DNA from: DATEDA01 sp963789885
GTDB lineage: Bacteria > Pseudomonadota > Gammaproteobacteria > Burkholderiales > SG8-39
Assembly (NCBI GenBank): GCA_963789885.1
Contig: CAWBNB010000042.1
Location: 1-64,000 of the forward strand
DNA: 64,000 bases
Direction: 5' to 3'
The notes below the pieces were generated by a model, which saw nothing but the letters and a program-made list of their open reading frames with translations, made no database searches and was not told where the DNA came from. Position 1 is the stretch's first letter. The number at the start of each line of letters is the position of its first letter. The position numbers and the translations under genes are program-made. Below, piece after piece: positions 40,013 to 48,026 of this stretch.

Positions 40013-41050
40013 CTAGGATGCGAACTCGGCGCGGAGCAGCTTCGCGCCCTCGACCATCGCGCGCATCTTGCCGAAGGCCACCTCCCGCGGCAAGTACTTC
40101 ATCCCGCAATCGGGCGCGAGGATCACGTCCTCCCTGCGCACGAAGGGCAGCGCGCGGCGGATGCGCGCGGCCACCGTCTCGGGCGTCTCCACGTTCGGGT
40201 CCTCGAGGTTGATGCACCCGACCATGATCTTCTTGCCCTCGAGCTTTGCGAGCACCGCGCAGTCGAGGTTCGACTGCGCGGTCTCGATCGAGACCTGGCG
40301 GCATGTGCAGCCCGCGAGCTCCGGCAGGAAGGAGTAGCCCGACGGGCGCTCGTGGATGATCGCGGCGTAGCCGAAGCAGATGTGGACGGCGGTGGTGCCG
40401 GTGATCCCGTCGAGCGCGCGGTTGAGCGCCTTCAGGCCGTACTCGCGCGCCTTCTCCGGCCGCGCCTGCATGTACGGCTCGTCGATCTGCACGATGTCGG
40501 CGCCGGCCGCGAAGAGGTCGCGGATCTCCTCGTTCACCGCCGCGGCGTAGTCCATCGCGGCGCCCTCGGCGCTCGGGTAGAAGTCGTTCTGCGCCTGCTG
40601 CGACATCGTGAACGGGCCGGGCACGGTGATCTTCACCTTGCGCGTCGTGTGGCGCTTGAGGAACTTCAGGTCCTCGACCTCGACCGGGTGCCGGCGCCGG
40701 ATCTTCCCGACCACGCGCGGCACCGGGTTCGGGTGGCCGGACCGGTCGAGCGCGGTGCCCGGATTGTCGATGTCGACGCCCTCGAGCGCGGTCGCGAAGC
40801 GGTTGGAGTAGCTCTCGCGCCGGATCTCGCCGTCGGTGACGATGTCGATCCCGGCTTCCTCCTGCGCCTTGATCGCCATGATCGTCGCGTCGTCCTGCGC
40901 CTCGGCGAGGAACGGCTCCGCGACGCGCCAGAGCTCCTTCGCCCGCACCCGCGGCGGGAACCGGCCGGCGAGCTTCTTCCGGTCGATCAGCCATTCCGGC
41001 TGGGGGTAGCTGCCGACGAGCGTCGTGGGAAAGAGCACTTCGCGCGTCAC
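40013..41050 (-). CDS. MetE C-terminal-like zinc methyltransferase (2)
   Basis: A 345-residue stand-alone catalytic half of MetE: TTLVGSYPQPEWLID at the N-terminus, DGEIRRESY for thiol binding, DEPYMQARPEKA, zinc-ligand segments TTAVHICFGYAA (His, Cys) and LAPDCGMKYL (Cys), and VSIETAQSNLD (Glu candidate). GTG 41050 overlaps the stop of the upstream gene as GTGA, so the two are translationally coupled. It is a paralogue, not a copy, of the protein at 34026. The methyl donor is unknown. Confidence 0.8.
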   Translation of the reverse strand: MTREVLFPTTLVGSYPQPEWLIDRKKLAGRFPPRVRAKELWRVAEPFLAEAQDDATIMAIKAQEEAGIDIVTDGEIRRESYSNRFATALEGVDIDNPGTALDRSGHPNPVPRVVGKIRRRHPVEVEDLKFLKRHTTRKVKITVPGPFTMSQQAQNDFYPSAEGAAMDYAAAVNEEIRDLFAAGADIVQIDEPYMQARPEKAREYGLKALNRALDGITGTTAVHICFGYAAIIHERPSGYSFLPELAGCTCRQVSIETAQSNLDCAVLAKLEGKKIMVGCINLEDPNVETPETVAARIRRALPFVRREDVILAPDCGMKYLPREVAFGKMRAMVEGAKLLRAEFAS

Positions 41051-42267
41051 GGCTCGAGGCCCTGGAAGAGCTTTTCGCGCCCGACCTTGATGCCGAACTC
41101 GCCGTCGTACATGAAGACATCGGCGGTGGCGAAGGTGTCGCCGTAGGTCTCGGGGATGAACGAGCCGGTGCCGATCGCATCGACCGGCGCACGCGCGTTG
41201 CCGAACATCTTGCACTTGAAGACGTTGAACCCCGACGAGGCGACGATGCGCGCGCCGCTGAAGCCGGCGGCGTCGAGCCGCTGGCGCATGCGGATCACCG
41301 CCGCGAGCGACACGCCGGTGCCGAAGAGCACCCGGCGCACGCGGTCCTTGACGACGTTCAGTGTGTCGGCGTCGTACGCGTCCTCGCCCATGACCATGCG
41401 CACCGCCTCGTACTCGTTCGGCACGTGCAGCCAGTTCGCGACCGTCTCCACCGAGTTGTCGTAGGTGAGGCCCTCGGCGAACCGGTCGCCGTGGGTGTCG
41501 ATGCGTAGCGAGAGCGTCCGCGTCCCGTTCCGGTCCTTCGGCAGGTAGTCCTGGAACCACCACCGGCAGACCTCCAGCGCGTCGGAGTACTCGCGCGCGT
41601 AGAAGTCGACCAGCACGGTGAGGTTGTCCTGCGGGTGCGTCTCGACGTACATCTGCGCCGCGCGCAGCGTCGATCCGGCGTAGCCGATCAGCGCGTGCGG
41701 CATGGTGCCGGTGCCGCGCTCGGCGCCGTAGAAGTGCGCGGTGAGGTCCTGCGACGTGCCGACGAACCCGATCGCGCCGGCGAGCTTCGCCATCCGGCTC
41801 CCGACCGAGGCGCCGTAGGCGGCGAGCTGGGTCATGTCGTCGCCGGTCGCATGGCGCGCGTGCATGTCGATGAACGCCGTCTTCGGCAGATTCATCGCCA
41901 TCCGGTTCGCGTTGTAGGCGGCGACGCAGGCGACGCCCACGCGCTGCAGGATCAGCGTCTCGAGCTCGAGCAGGCCGGCGAACGAGCCGGTGTAGGTGAA
42001 GAGCGGCTTGCCGTCGGGGACGAACGCGCCCTCCTCGTAGAGCCGCGTGATCTTGAGCGACGTCCCGTCCGACGGGTAGTACTCGCGCAGGCACTCGATC
42101 GCCGGGTTGATGGCGCAGATCACGCGCCGGCGCATGAACACGCCGTAGGTGACCGGCTTGTCGCCGAACTTCTCGACGATCTCGCGCGACTTGCTGAAAT
42201 ACTTGTCGGTGCGGGTGCGCACGTACTCGGCCTTCACGGCCGGGACGATCTCGAGCGGTTTCTGCAT
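41047..42267 (-). CDS. Nicotinate phosphoribosyltransferase-like protein
   Basis: A 406-residue NAPRTase-family protein. Recognisable parts are TDKYFSKSREIVEKFGD near the start, the LILQRVGVACVAAYNANRMA helix, TAFIDMHARHATG, AHFYGAERGTGTMPHALIGY, VDFYAREYSDAL, SLRIDTHGDRFAEG and VASSGFNVFKCKMF. True NAPRTases make nicotinate mononucleotide for NAD salvage. Coupling to a MetE-like methyltransferase rather than NAD genes hints at a different base substrate, which is inference. Confidence 0.8.
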   Translation of the reverse strand: MQKPLEIVPAVKAEYVRTRTDKYFSKSREIVEKFGDKPVTYGVFMRRRVICAINPAIECLREYYPSDGTSLKITRLYEEGAFVPDGKPLFTYTGSFAGLLELETLILQRVGVACVAAYNANRMAMNLPKTAFIDMHARHATGDDMTQLAAYGASVGSRMAKLAGAIGFVGTSQDLTAHFYGAERGTGTMPHALIGYAGSTLRAAQMYVETHPQDNLTVLVDFYAREYSDALEVCRWWFQDYLPKDRNGTRTLSLRIDTHGDRFAEGLTYDNSVETVANWLHVPNEYEAVRMVMGEDAYDADTLNVVKDRVRRVLFGTGVSLAAVIRMRQRLDAAGFSGARIVASSGFNVFKCKMFGNARAPVDAIGTGSFIPETYGDTFATADVFMYDGEFGIKVGREKLFQGLEP

Positions 42268-42322
42268 GGCGGCGTTCCTCGGGGGCGCGTCGTCGAATTG
42301 TAGCGCTTACAATAGTGGCATC

Positions 42323-42652
42323 ATGCGCCGCCGCCTCGTCGTCGTCGTCCTCGCCGCCGCCGCGCTCCCCGGGTGCGCGAGCAACTACGTTGTCGCGGGC
42401 TCGACCCCGGGGGCGGCGATGGCGGTGACCACCGGTACGGCGGTGGTGGTCAACGGCGGCCTCTGGGCGTCGGTATCGCTCAGCACGGCGGCCGTGAACG
42501 TCCTCGCCGGGGTGGGGGTCGCCTCGCTCCTCCTCGCGGGCAACGGCATATCGGCGGTCTCGCCGCCGCCGATGCGCGAGGACCGCGAGATCAACGAGCA
42601 GGACTGCACGGCGCCGATCGTCAACCTGACGGCGAACCTGAAATGCCGCTGA
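42323..42652 (+). CDS. Small lipoprotein 1 of a tandem pair
   Basis: A 109-residue protein with a lipoprotein signal (RRRLVVVVLAAAALPGC, lipobox LPGC). It then has an Ala/Gly/Val-rich hydrophobic section that could span or insert into a membrane, and a polar tail ending EINEQDCTAPIVNLTANLKC. The tail is repeated in the next gene. It overlaps that gene by 10 bp, so translation is coupled. Unknown function. Confidence 0.65.
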   Translation: MRRRLVVVVLAAAALPGCASNYVVAGSTPGAAMAVTTGTAVVVNGGLWASVSLSTAAVNVLAGVGVASLLLAGNGISAVSPPPMREDREINEQDCTAPIVNLTANLKCR

Positions 42653-42876
42653 CGCGCAAGCTCGCACCCGTTGCGCTTGCGGTTCCGTTCGCGCTCGCGG
42701 GGTGCGCCTATTCCTACAGCAGCGGGATGGGCTACGTCGAGCATCGGACCTCGCCGCTCATGCTCTGGTCCCAGCCCTCATCGCCGGGTGCGGAGATGGC
42801 GCCGGACCGGAAGATCTCCGAGCAGGACTGCACTGCGCCGATCGCGAGCGCGACCGCGAACCTCAAGTGCCGGTGA
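42643..42876 (+). CDS. Small lipoprotein 2 of a tandem pair
   Basis: A 77-residue lipoprotein: MPLTRKLAPVALAVPFALAG followed by Cys21 (lipobox LAGC) and a short mature part that ends KISEQDCTAPIASATANLKC. The last 21 residues correspond to those of the preceding gene, although the middle differs, so the pair arose by duplication or shuffling of a conserved tail with two cysteines. Start ATG 42643 lies inside the end of gene 1. Confidence 0.65.
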   Translation: MPLTRKLAPVALAVPFALAGCAYSYSSGMGYVEHRTSPLMLWSQPSSPGAEMAPDRKISEQDCTAPIASATANLKCR

Positions 42877-42888
42877 CCGCCGCGCGGC

Positions 42889-45714
42889 TCAAGCGGCAGG
42901 CCGCGCGTCGGCCGGCGGCGCGTGCACCCCTCGCGCGAACTCGCTCGACGGCAGCGGCTTGCTGAGATAGTAGCCCTGGATCGCGTCGCAGTTCCACTCG
43001 CGCAGGAGGCTGAGCTGCTCCGCGGTTTCGACACCCTCGGCGACCACCTGCTTCTTCAGCGCGTGCACCATCGCGATCGCGGCGCGCACGATCGCCTGTG
43101 AGTTGTCGTTCGTCGCGATCCCGCGGATGAACGAGCGGTCGAGCTTGATCGTCGCCACCGGCAGGCGCTGCAGGTAGGCGAGCGACGAGTAGCCGGTGCC
43201 GAAGTCATCGAGCTCGAGCGGCGTGCCGAGCTCGCAGAGGCGCGCGAGCGTCGCGTCCGCGGCGCCGCTGTCGTCGACCAGGACGCTCTCGGTGATCTCC
43301 AGCCGCAGGCGCTGCGGCGGCATCCCGTGGCGCGCGAGCGCCCGCGCCACGAGGTCGGGGAAATCGCGGCGACGGAACTGCCGCGGCGAGACGTTCACCG
43401 AGACGTGATCGATCCGCACCCCTTCGGCGCTCCACTTCGTGAACTGCGCGCACGCGGCGTCGAGGACCCACTCGCCGATGCGCTCGATCAGGCCGGTCTC
43501 CTCGGCAAAGCTGATGAAGGGCCCGGGGGCGACCAGGCCGCGTTCGGGATGGAGCCAGCGCAGCAGTGCTTCGGCGCCGACGATCCGGTTCAGCTTGAGG
43601 TCGAGCTGTGGCTGATAGTGCAGCACGAACTGCTCCTCGTCGAGGGCGCGCCGCAGCTCGCGGTCGAGCACGAGACGTCGCTGCGCCTCGCGGTTCATCC
43701 CTTCCTCGAAGAACACGTGCGTGCCGCGACCCTTTTCCTTGGCGCGATACATGGCCATGTCCGCGTGCTGCAGCAGGTCCTCGGCGGTGGTGCCGTCGAC
43801 CGGGAAGAGGGCGACGCCGATGCTCGCCGCGAGGAACGTCTCGCCGTGGCCGATGCGGTAGGGTTCGGACAGGGCCTTGATCGCGTGCTGGGCCACCGTC
43901 GCGGCGTCGGCCGCCGCGCGCAGGTCCGGCAGCACGATGGTGAACTCGTCGCCGCCGAGCCGTGCGACGAGGTCCGCCTTGCGGACGCAGGCGCGCAGGC
44001 GATCGGCCGCGTGCACGAGCAGCTGGTCGCCGGCGGCGTGCCCGAGCGTGTCGTTGACTTGCGAGAACCCGTCGAGGTCGACGAAGAGCAGCGCCACCAT
44101 TCCACCCCGTCGCTCCGCGCGGGCGAGCTCGCGGCCCAGCTCGTCGAGGAAGAGCAGGCGGTTCGGCAGCTGCGTGAGCGGATCGAAGTGCGCGCGGCGA
44201 TACAGCTCGCGGTCGCGCGCCGCGGTCGCGAGCGCGACCGCGACGCGGTCCCCTAGGTCGCGCAGGAGCTGGAGCTCGTCCTCGTCGGGATGGTGCTCGC
44301 CACGGTGGCCGAGCACGAGCATTCCGGCGAGCCGGTGCTCGAGCAGGATCGGGAGCACGAGCGCACCCGCCAGCCCGAGCTCGCGCAGCGCGGGTGCGAG
44401 CGACGTCTCGCTCGCTCGCGCGTCGAGGCGGACCCCGTCCGGCGAGGCGGCCAGTCGCTCGAGCTCGCCCGTGCCGACGACGATCGTCCGCCGGTTCCAG
44501 GCCGCGGTGTCCGCCGTCACCGCGTGCGCCCGGAAGCACTCCGGGGCGCCGTCCTCGGCGAGCAGCAGGAGCGGAACGGCGGCCGGCACGACCTCGTGCA
44601 TGCGGCCGAGGACGATCGCGACGATCCGGTCGACGTCGACCTGCGACAGGATCACCGAGTCGATCTGCGCCAGCGCGCCGAGCGCGTGGAACTGGCGTCC
44701 GAGCCGCTCGGACATGGCGTTGAGCGCGGTCGCGAGCGCGCCGAACTCGTCGTCGCGCACGACCTCGACCCGGGTTCCGAACCGGCGGGCGGCGATGGAC
44801 CGCGTCGCCGCGGTGAGCTGCGCGAGCGGCCCCATCGTCCGGCGCACCTGCACCAGGCCGAGGAACGCCGCGAGCAGCAGGCCGAGCGCCACGATCGGTA
44901 CGACCAGCCCGGCGACGGCGCGCGCCGGCGCGAGCGCATGGTCCGCCGGCTGCGTCACGACGATCGGCCAGCCGCCGCCGCGGAACTTCGCCTGGAGGAA
45001 GAGCTCGCGGTACGCGCTGAAGCTCGCCTCGCCGTCGCTTTCCCAGGAAAAGTGCCCGGACGGTCCCCGCGCGAGCCGCTCGCGCACGTCCGCGAGCGCG
45101 GTCGGCGGCAACCGGGCGCTGCAGTGTAGGGGCTCGCGGGACCCGTCGAGCACGCAGGCGCTGGTGAGATAGGGCAACTCGTCGACGTCGCCCCAGAGGT
45201 ATTCGGGGTTCAACTCCACCGCGACGAGTCCGCGCCGCAGATCCTCCGCCGCGATCGCGCGGAGGAGCCAGACGCTGCGCTCACCGCCGGAGGTCGCCGG
45301 CGTAAGGATCAACGCCTCGCCCGCGGCGAGGTGAGGTTCCGCCGCCTCAATGCCGACGTCGGCGGGGAGATTGGACACGTCGCCGAGGAGCACGCGCGGC
45401 CCGGCGCCCGGTCGCAGTACAACGATCGAGCGGAAATACCGCGCGAGGCTGTCATCGATCGCGTGCGAGGGCGCGCCCGTCGCCGCGAGCGAGCGCGCGA
45501 GCTGGTCGGCGAGGTACAGGCGCTCGAGCAGCATCGTGCCGAACGATTCGGCCGCCTGGCCGAGTTGCGCGACCCGCTGATCGACCAGTGCGCTCTGAAC
45601 GCGCGCGTACGAGCCGACGATCGCCACAACCACGGGGAGCAGCGCGCAGACCAGGAAGAGCCCCAGCACGCGCCGCGCGACGCGCGTGCCGAGCGGTGCC
45701 GCGGGCGATCTCAC
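42889..45714 (-). CDS. Membrane GGDEF-EAL cyclic-di-GMP protein
   Basis: A 941-residue protein. From the N-terminus: a transmembrane helix (LGLFLVCALLPVVVAIVGSY), a periplasmic sensor of about 240 residues, a second helix (AGLVVPIVALGLLLAAFLGL), a HAMP-like linker, a GAF-like region, a GGDEF domain with intact active site (RLGGDEF) and an EAL domain with intact EALLRW and DDFGTGYSSL. Both diguanylate cyclase and phosphodiesterase activities look possible. GTG 45714 overlaps the pilin stop as GTGA, so sensor and pilin are translationally coupled. Confidence 0.88.
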   Translation of the reverse strand: MRSPAAPLGTRVARRVLGLFLVCALLPVVVAIVGSYARVQSALVDQRVAQLGQAAESFGTMLLERLYLADQLARSLAATGAPSHAIDDSLARYFRSIVVLRPGAGPRVLLGDVSNLPADVGIEAAEPHLAAGEALILTPATSGGERSVWLLRAIAAEDLRRGLVAVELNPEYLWGDVDELPYLTSACVLDGSREPLHCSARLPPTALADVRERLARGPSGHFSWESDGEASFSAYRELFLQAKFRGGGWPIVVTQPADHALAPARAVAGLVVPIVALGLLLAAFLGLVQVRRTMGPLAQLTAATRSIAARRFGTRVEVVRDDEFGALATALNAMSERLGRQFHALGALAQIDSVILSQVDVDRIVAIVLGRMHEVVPAAVPLLLLAEDGAPECFRAHAVTADTAAWNRRTIVVGTGELERLAASPDGVRLDARASETSLAPALRELGLAGALVLPILLEHRLAGMLVLGHRGEHHPDEDELQLLRDLGDRVAVALATAARDRELYRRAHFDPLTQLPNRLLFLDELGRELARAERRGGMVALLFVDLDGFSQVNDTLGHAAGDQLLVHAADRLRACVRKADLVARLGGDEFTIVLPDLRAAADAATVAQHAIKALSEPYRIGHGETFLAASIGVALFPVDGTTAEDLLQHADMAMYRAKEKGRGTHVFFEEGMNREAQRRLVLDRELRRALDEEQFVLHYQPQLDLKLNRIVGAEALLRWLHPERGLVAPGPFISFAEETGLIERIGEWVLDAACAQFTKWSAEGVRIDHVSVNVSPRQFRRRDFPDLVARALARHGMPPQRLRLEITESVLVDDSGAADATLARLCELGTPLELDDFGTGYSSLAYLQRLPVATIKLDRSFIRGIATNDNSQAIVRAAIAMVHALKKQVVAEGVETAEQLSLLREWNCDAIQGYYLSKPLPSSEFARGVHAPPADARPAA

Positions 45715-46223
45715 GGGTCGAAATCCGAAGCGAGGCCGACGAAGCGGCCGTCGGCCGCGCGGACGATGTCGTCGCGGCTCTGCTTCGCCGTGAGCGGCCC
45801 GACGCTCGCGCCGTCCTTGCCCATGCTGTAGAGGTCGAAGTCCGAGTTGATGGGGACGAGGTTCTTGTCCTTCCGCGCCGAGCCCTTGCCCTTGGCGGCG
45901 TCGAGGTTCACGTACTGGTAGGGATGGCCCCAGGGGTCGAGCCTGGCCGCCATGCCGATCTCTCCGAGCGTTGCCGGATAGCTGTAGTTGTCCAGCCGGT
46001 AGTGCTGGAGCTTGACGTCGATGTCCTTGATGTCGATCACTGCCTGCGCGACCTTGGTACGGTCGCGATAGCTCGCGTAGGACGGGTAGGCAAGCGCTCC
46101 GAGAACTCCGATGATCGCGACGGCGAGCATCACCTCGATCGCGGTGAAGCCCGCGGCCATCCGCGCGCGCGGCGGCGCGCAGCGCTCGCGATGAGTTCCG
46201 GTCGTCTTCGTGTCTGTCGACAT
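45711..46223 (-). CDS. Type IV pilin/GspG-like prepilin
   Basis: A 170-residue prepilin with a 24-residue leader, cleavage motif AAGFTAIEVMLAVAIIGVLG (peptidase cuts after Gly; Glu5 of the mature protein is present), and a long N-terminal helix. The C-terminal part (DPWGHPYQYVNLD, SDFDLYSMGKDG) is the GspG major-pseudopilin signature with its calcium-binding loop. It stands alone, away from the secretion operon at 55.7 kb, and is coupled to a c-di-GMP enzyme. Confidence 0.85.
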   Translation of the reverse strand: MSTDTKTTGTHRERCAPPRARMAAGFTAIEVMLAVAIIGVLGALAYPSYASYRDRTKVAQAVIDIKDIDVKLQHYRLDNYSYPATLGEIGMAARLDPWGHPYQYVNLDAAKGKGSARKDKNLVPINSDFDLYSMGKDGASVGPLTAKQSRDDIVRAADGRFVGLASDFDP

Positions 46224-46563
46224 GTGCGATATCCCGCTGCAGGAACGAGCCGAACGCTGGCGCGCCCGGGCAATCCAGGATCACGCAAGACCTGTACCGG
46301 AGCGGCGGGCAACGTGAAACTTGTCACGCCCCCTGCCGCGGTCGCGGCCGCACCCGCGCAAGCATGCGGGGGGCGTGTGACGGATTTCTCGCCCGCCCGA
46401 GCCCACGCGTCTCGGGGGGCTGCCGAGGTGTCCGCGATGCGACAAGTCCGGGGACGCTGCACGGGCGCGCGGAGCGCTCGCGCCCGCGCGGAAGACCCGG
46501 CCGGCCGGGCGGTGCTACAGTCCGCGCCGTACGCTGCAGGACAAGCTTCCGAAGGAGACCCGC
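46224..46563. other. Intergenic region, 340 bases
   Basis: No gene is supported. The stretch contains GC-rich dyads such as GGGCGCG...CGCGCCC near 46464-46487 and a TACAGT near 46512 that could be a weak -10 for the following operon. AAGGAG precedes the GTG at 46564. Confidence 0.4.
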
Positions 46564-46848
46564 GTGACCATCCACTTCGTAGTCCACGAGGAAGGCGACT
46601 CGGTCGGCACGATCGTCGTCGAAGGCGTGAAGGCCGGCGACGCGCTCACCGGCTGGATCATGGAGCAGGACAAGACGGTCAACGTCAAGACGCTCAACGA
46701 CATCCCGATCGGCCACAAGATCGCGCTGAAGGAGCTCAAGGACGGCGACACCGTCATCAAGTACGGCGTCGACATCGGCCGCACGATCGCGCCGATCCGG
46801 CTGGGCGAGTACCTCCACGTGCACAACGTGAAGACGAAGAGGTGGTGA
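46564..46848 (+). CDS. UxaA/SuyA-like small (SAF domain) subunit
   Basis: A 94-residue SAF-domain protein (HFVVHEEGDSVGTIVVEGVK, VKTLNDIPIGHKIALKEL, YGVDIGRTIAPIRLGEYLHV, HNVKTKRW). In altronate/galactarate dehydratases this domain is the N-terminus. Here, as in (R)-sulfolactate sulfo-lyase SuyA/SuyB, it is a separate small subunit. GTG 46564 follows AAGGAG. The large-subunit gene starts 2 bp after its stop. Confidence 0.8.
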   Translation: MTIHFVVHEEGDSVGTIVVEGVKAGDALTGWIMEQDKTVNVKTLNDIPIGHKIALKELKDGDTVIKYGVDIGRTIAPIRLGEYLHVHNVKTKRW

Positions 46849-46850
46849 GC

Positions 46851-48026
46851 ATGGCGATCGATCTCGGCAACGCAACCTTCTGGGGCTACCGGCGCGCGAA
46901 CGGCCGGGTGGGCGTGCGCAACCACGTCGTCATCCTCCCGGTCGACGACATCTCGAACGCGGCCGCGGAAGGGGTCGCGCGCAACATCGTGGGCACGATG
47001 GCGATCCCGCATCCGTACGGCCGGCTGCAGTTCGGGGCCGACCTCGAGCTGCACTTCCGCACGCTCATCGGCACCGGCTCGAACCCGAACGTGGCGGCAG
47101 TGGTGGTGATCGGCATCGAGCCGGCGTGGACGAAGCGCGTCGTGGACGGCATCGCCAAGACCGGCAAGCCGGTCGAGGGCTTCGCGATCGAGCACAACGG
47201 CGACCACGCCACGATCATGAACGCGTCGAAGAAGGCGAAGGAGTTCGTGCACTACGCGACCGCGCTCCATCGCACCGAGGCGCCGCTGAAGGACCTCTGG
47301 GTCTCGACCAAGTGCGGCGAGTCGGACACCACCTCCGGCTGCGGGGCCAACCCCACCGTGGGCAACGCGTTCGACAAGCTCTACCCGCACGGCGCGACGC
47401 TGGTGTTTGGCGAGACGACCGAGATCACCGGCGGCGAGCACCTGGTCGCGAAGCGCTGCCGCACCCCGGAGGTGAAAGAGCAGTTCATGATGATGTTCAA
47501 CCGCTACCAGGAGGTCATCAACCGCCACAAGACGAGCGACCTCTCGGATTCGCAGCCGACCAAGGGGAACATCGCCGGCGGGCTCACCACGATCGAGGAG
47601 AAGGCGCTCGGCAACATCCAGAAGATCGGCAAGAAGTGCCTCGTCGACGGCGTCATCGACAAGGCCGAGGTCCCGACCGGGCCGGGGCTCTGGTTCATGG
47701 ATTCGTCCTCGGCAGCCGCCGAGATGGTCACGCTCTGCGCGGCGTCGGGCTTCGTCGTGCACTTCTTCCCCACCGGCCAGGGCAACGTGATCGGCAATCC
47801 GATCCTGCCGGTGATCAAGCTCGGCGCGAACCCGAAGACGGTGCGCACGATGGCCGAGCACATCGACGTCGACGTCTCCGGGCTCCTCCGCCGCGAGATC
47901 AACATGGACCAGGCCGGCGACAAGCTGCTCGAGTGCATGTTCGCCACGGCGAACGGCCGCTGGACGGCCGCCGAAGTGCTCGGGCATCGCGAGTTCGTGC
48001 TGACCCGCCTCTACGAGAGCGCCTGA
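46851..48026 (+). CDS. UxaA/SuyB-like large subunit
   Basis: A 391-residue catalytic subunit of the UxaA/GarD family. Conserved elements include GYRRANGRVGVRNHVVILP, FGADLELHFRTLIGTGSNPN, KCGESDTTSGCGANPTVGNA (Fe-binding Cys residues), FGETTEITGGEHL, KGNIAGGLTTIEEKALGNIQ and PTGQGNVIGNPI. Family members dehydrate sugar acids or split sulfite from sulfolactate. The split arrangement and an Ldh_2 remnant in the same operon make a SuyAB-like role possible. Its stop overlaps the next start (TGATG). Confidence 0.82.
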   Translation: MAIDLGNATFWGYRRANGRVGVRNHVVILPVDDISNAAAEGVARNIVGTMAIPHPYGRLQFGADLELHFRTLIGTGSNPNVAAVVVIGIEPAWTKRVVDGIAKTGKPVEGFAIEHNGDHATIMNASKKAKEFVHYATALHRTEAPLKDLWVSTKCGESDTTSGCGANPTVGNAFDKLYPHGATLVFGETTEITGGEHLVAKRCRTPEVKEQFMMMFNRYQEVINRHKTSDLSDSQPTKGNIAGGLTTIEEKALGNIQKIGKKCLVDGVIDKAEVPTGPGLWFMDSSSAAAEMVTLCAASGFVVHFFPTGQGNVIGNPILPVIKLGANPKTVRTMAEHIDVDVSGLLRREINMDQAGDKLLECMFATANGRWTAAEVLGHREFVLTRLYESA

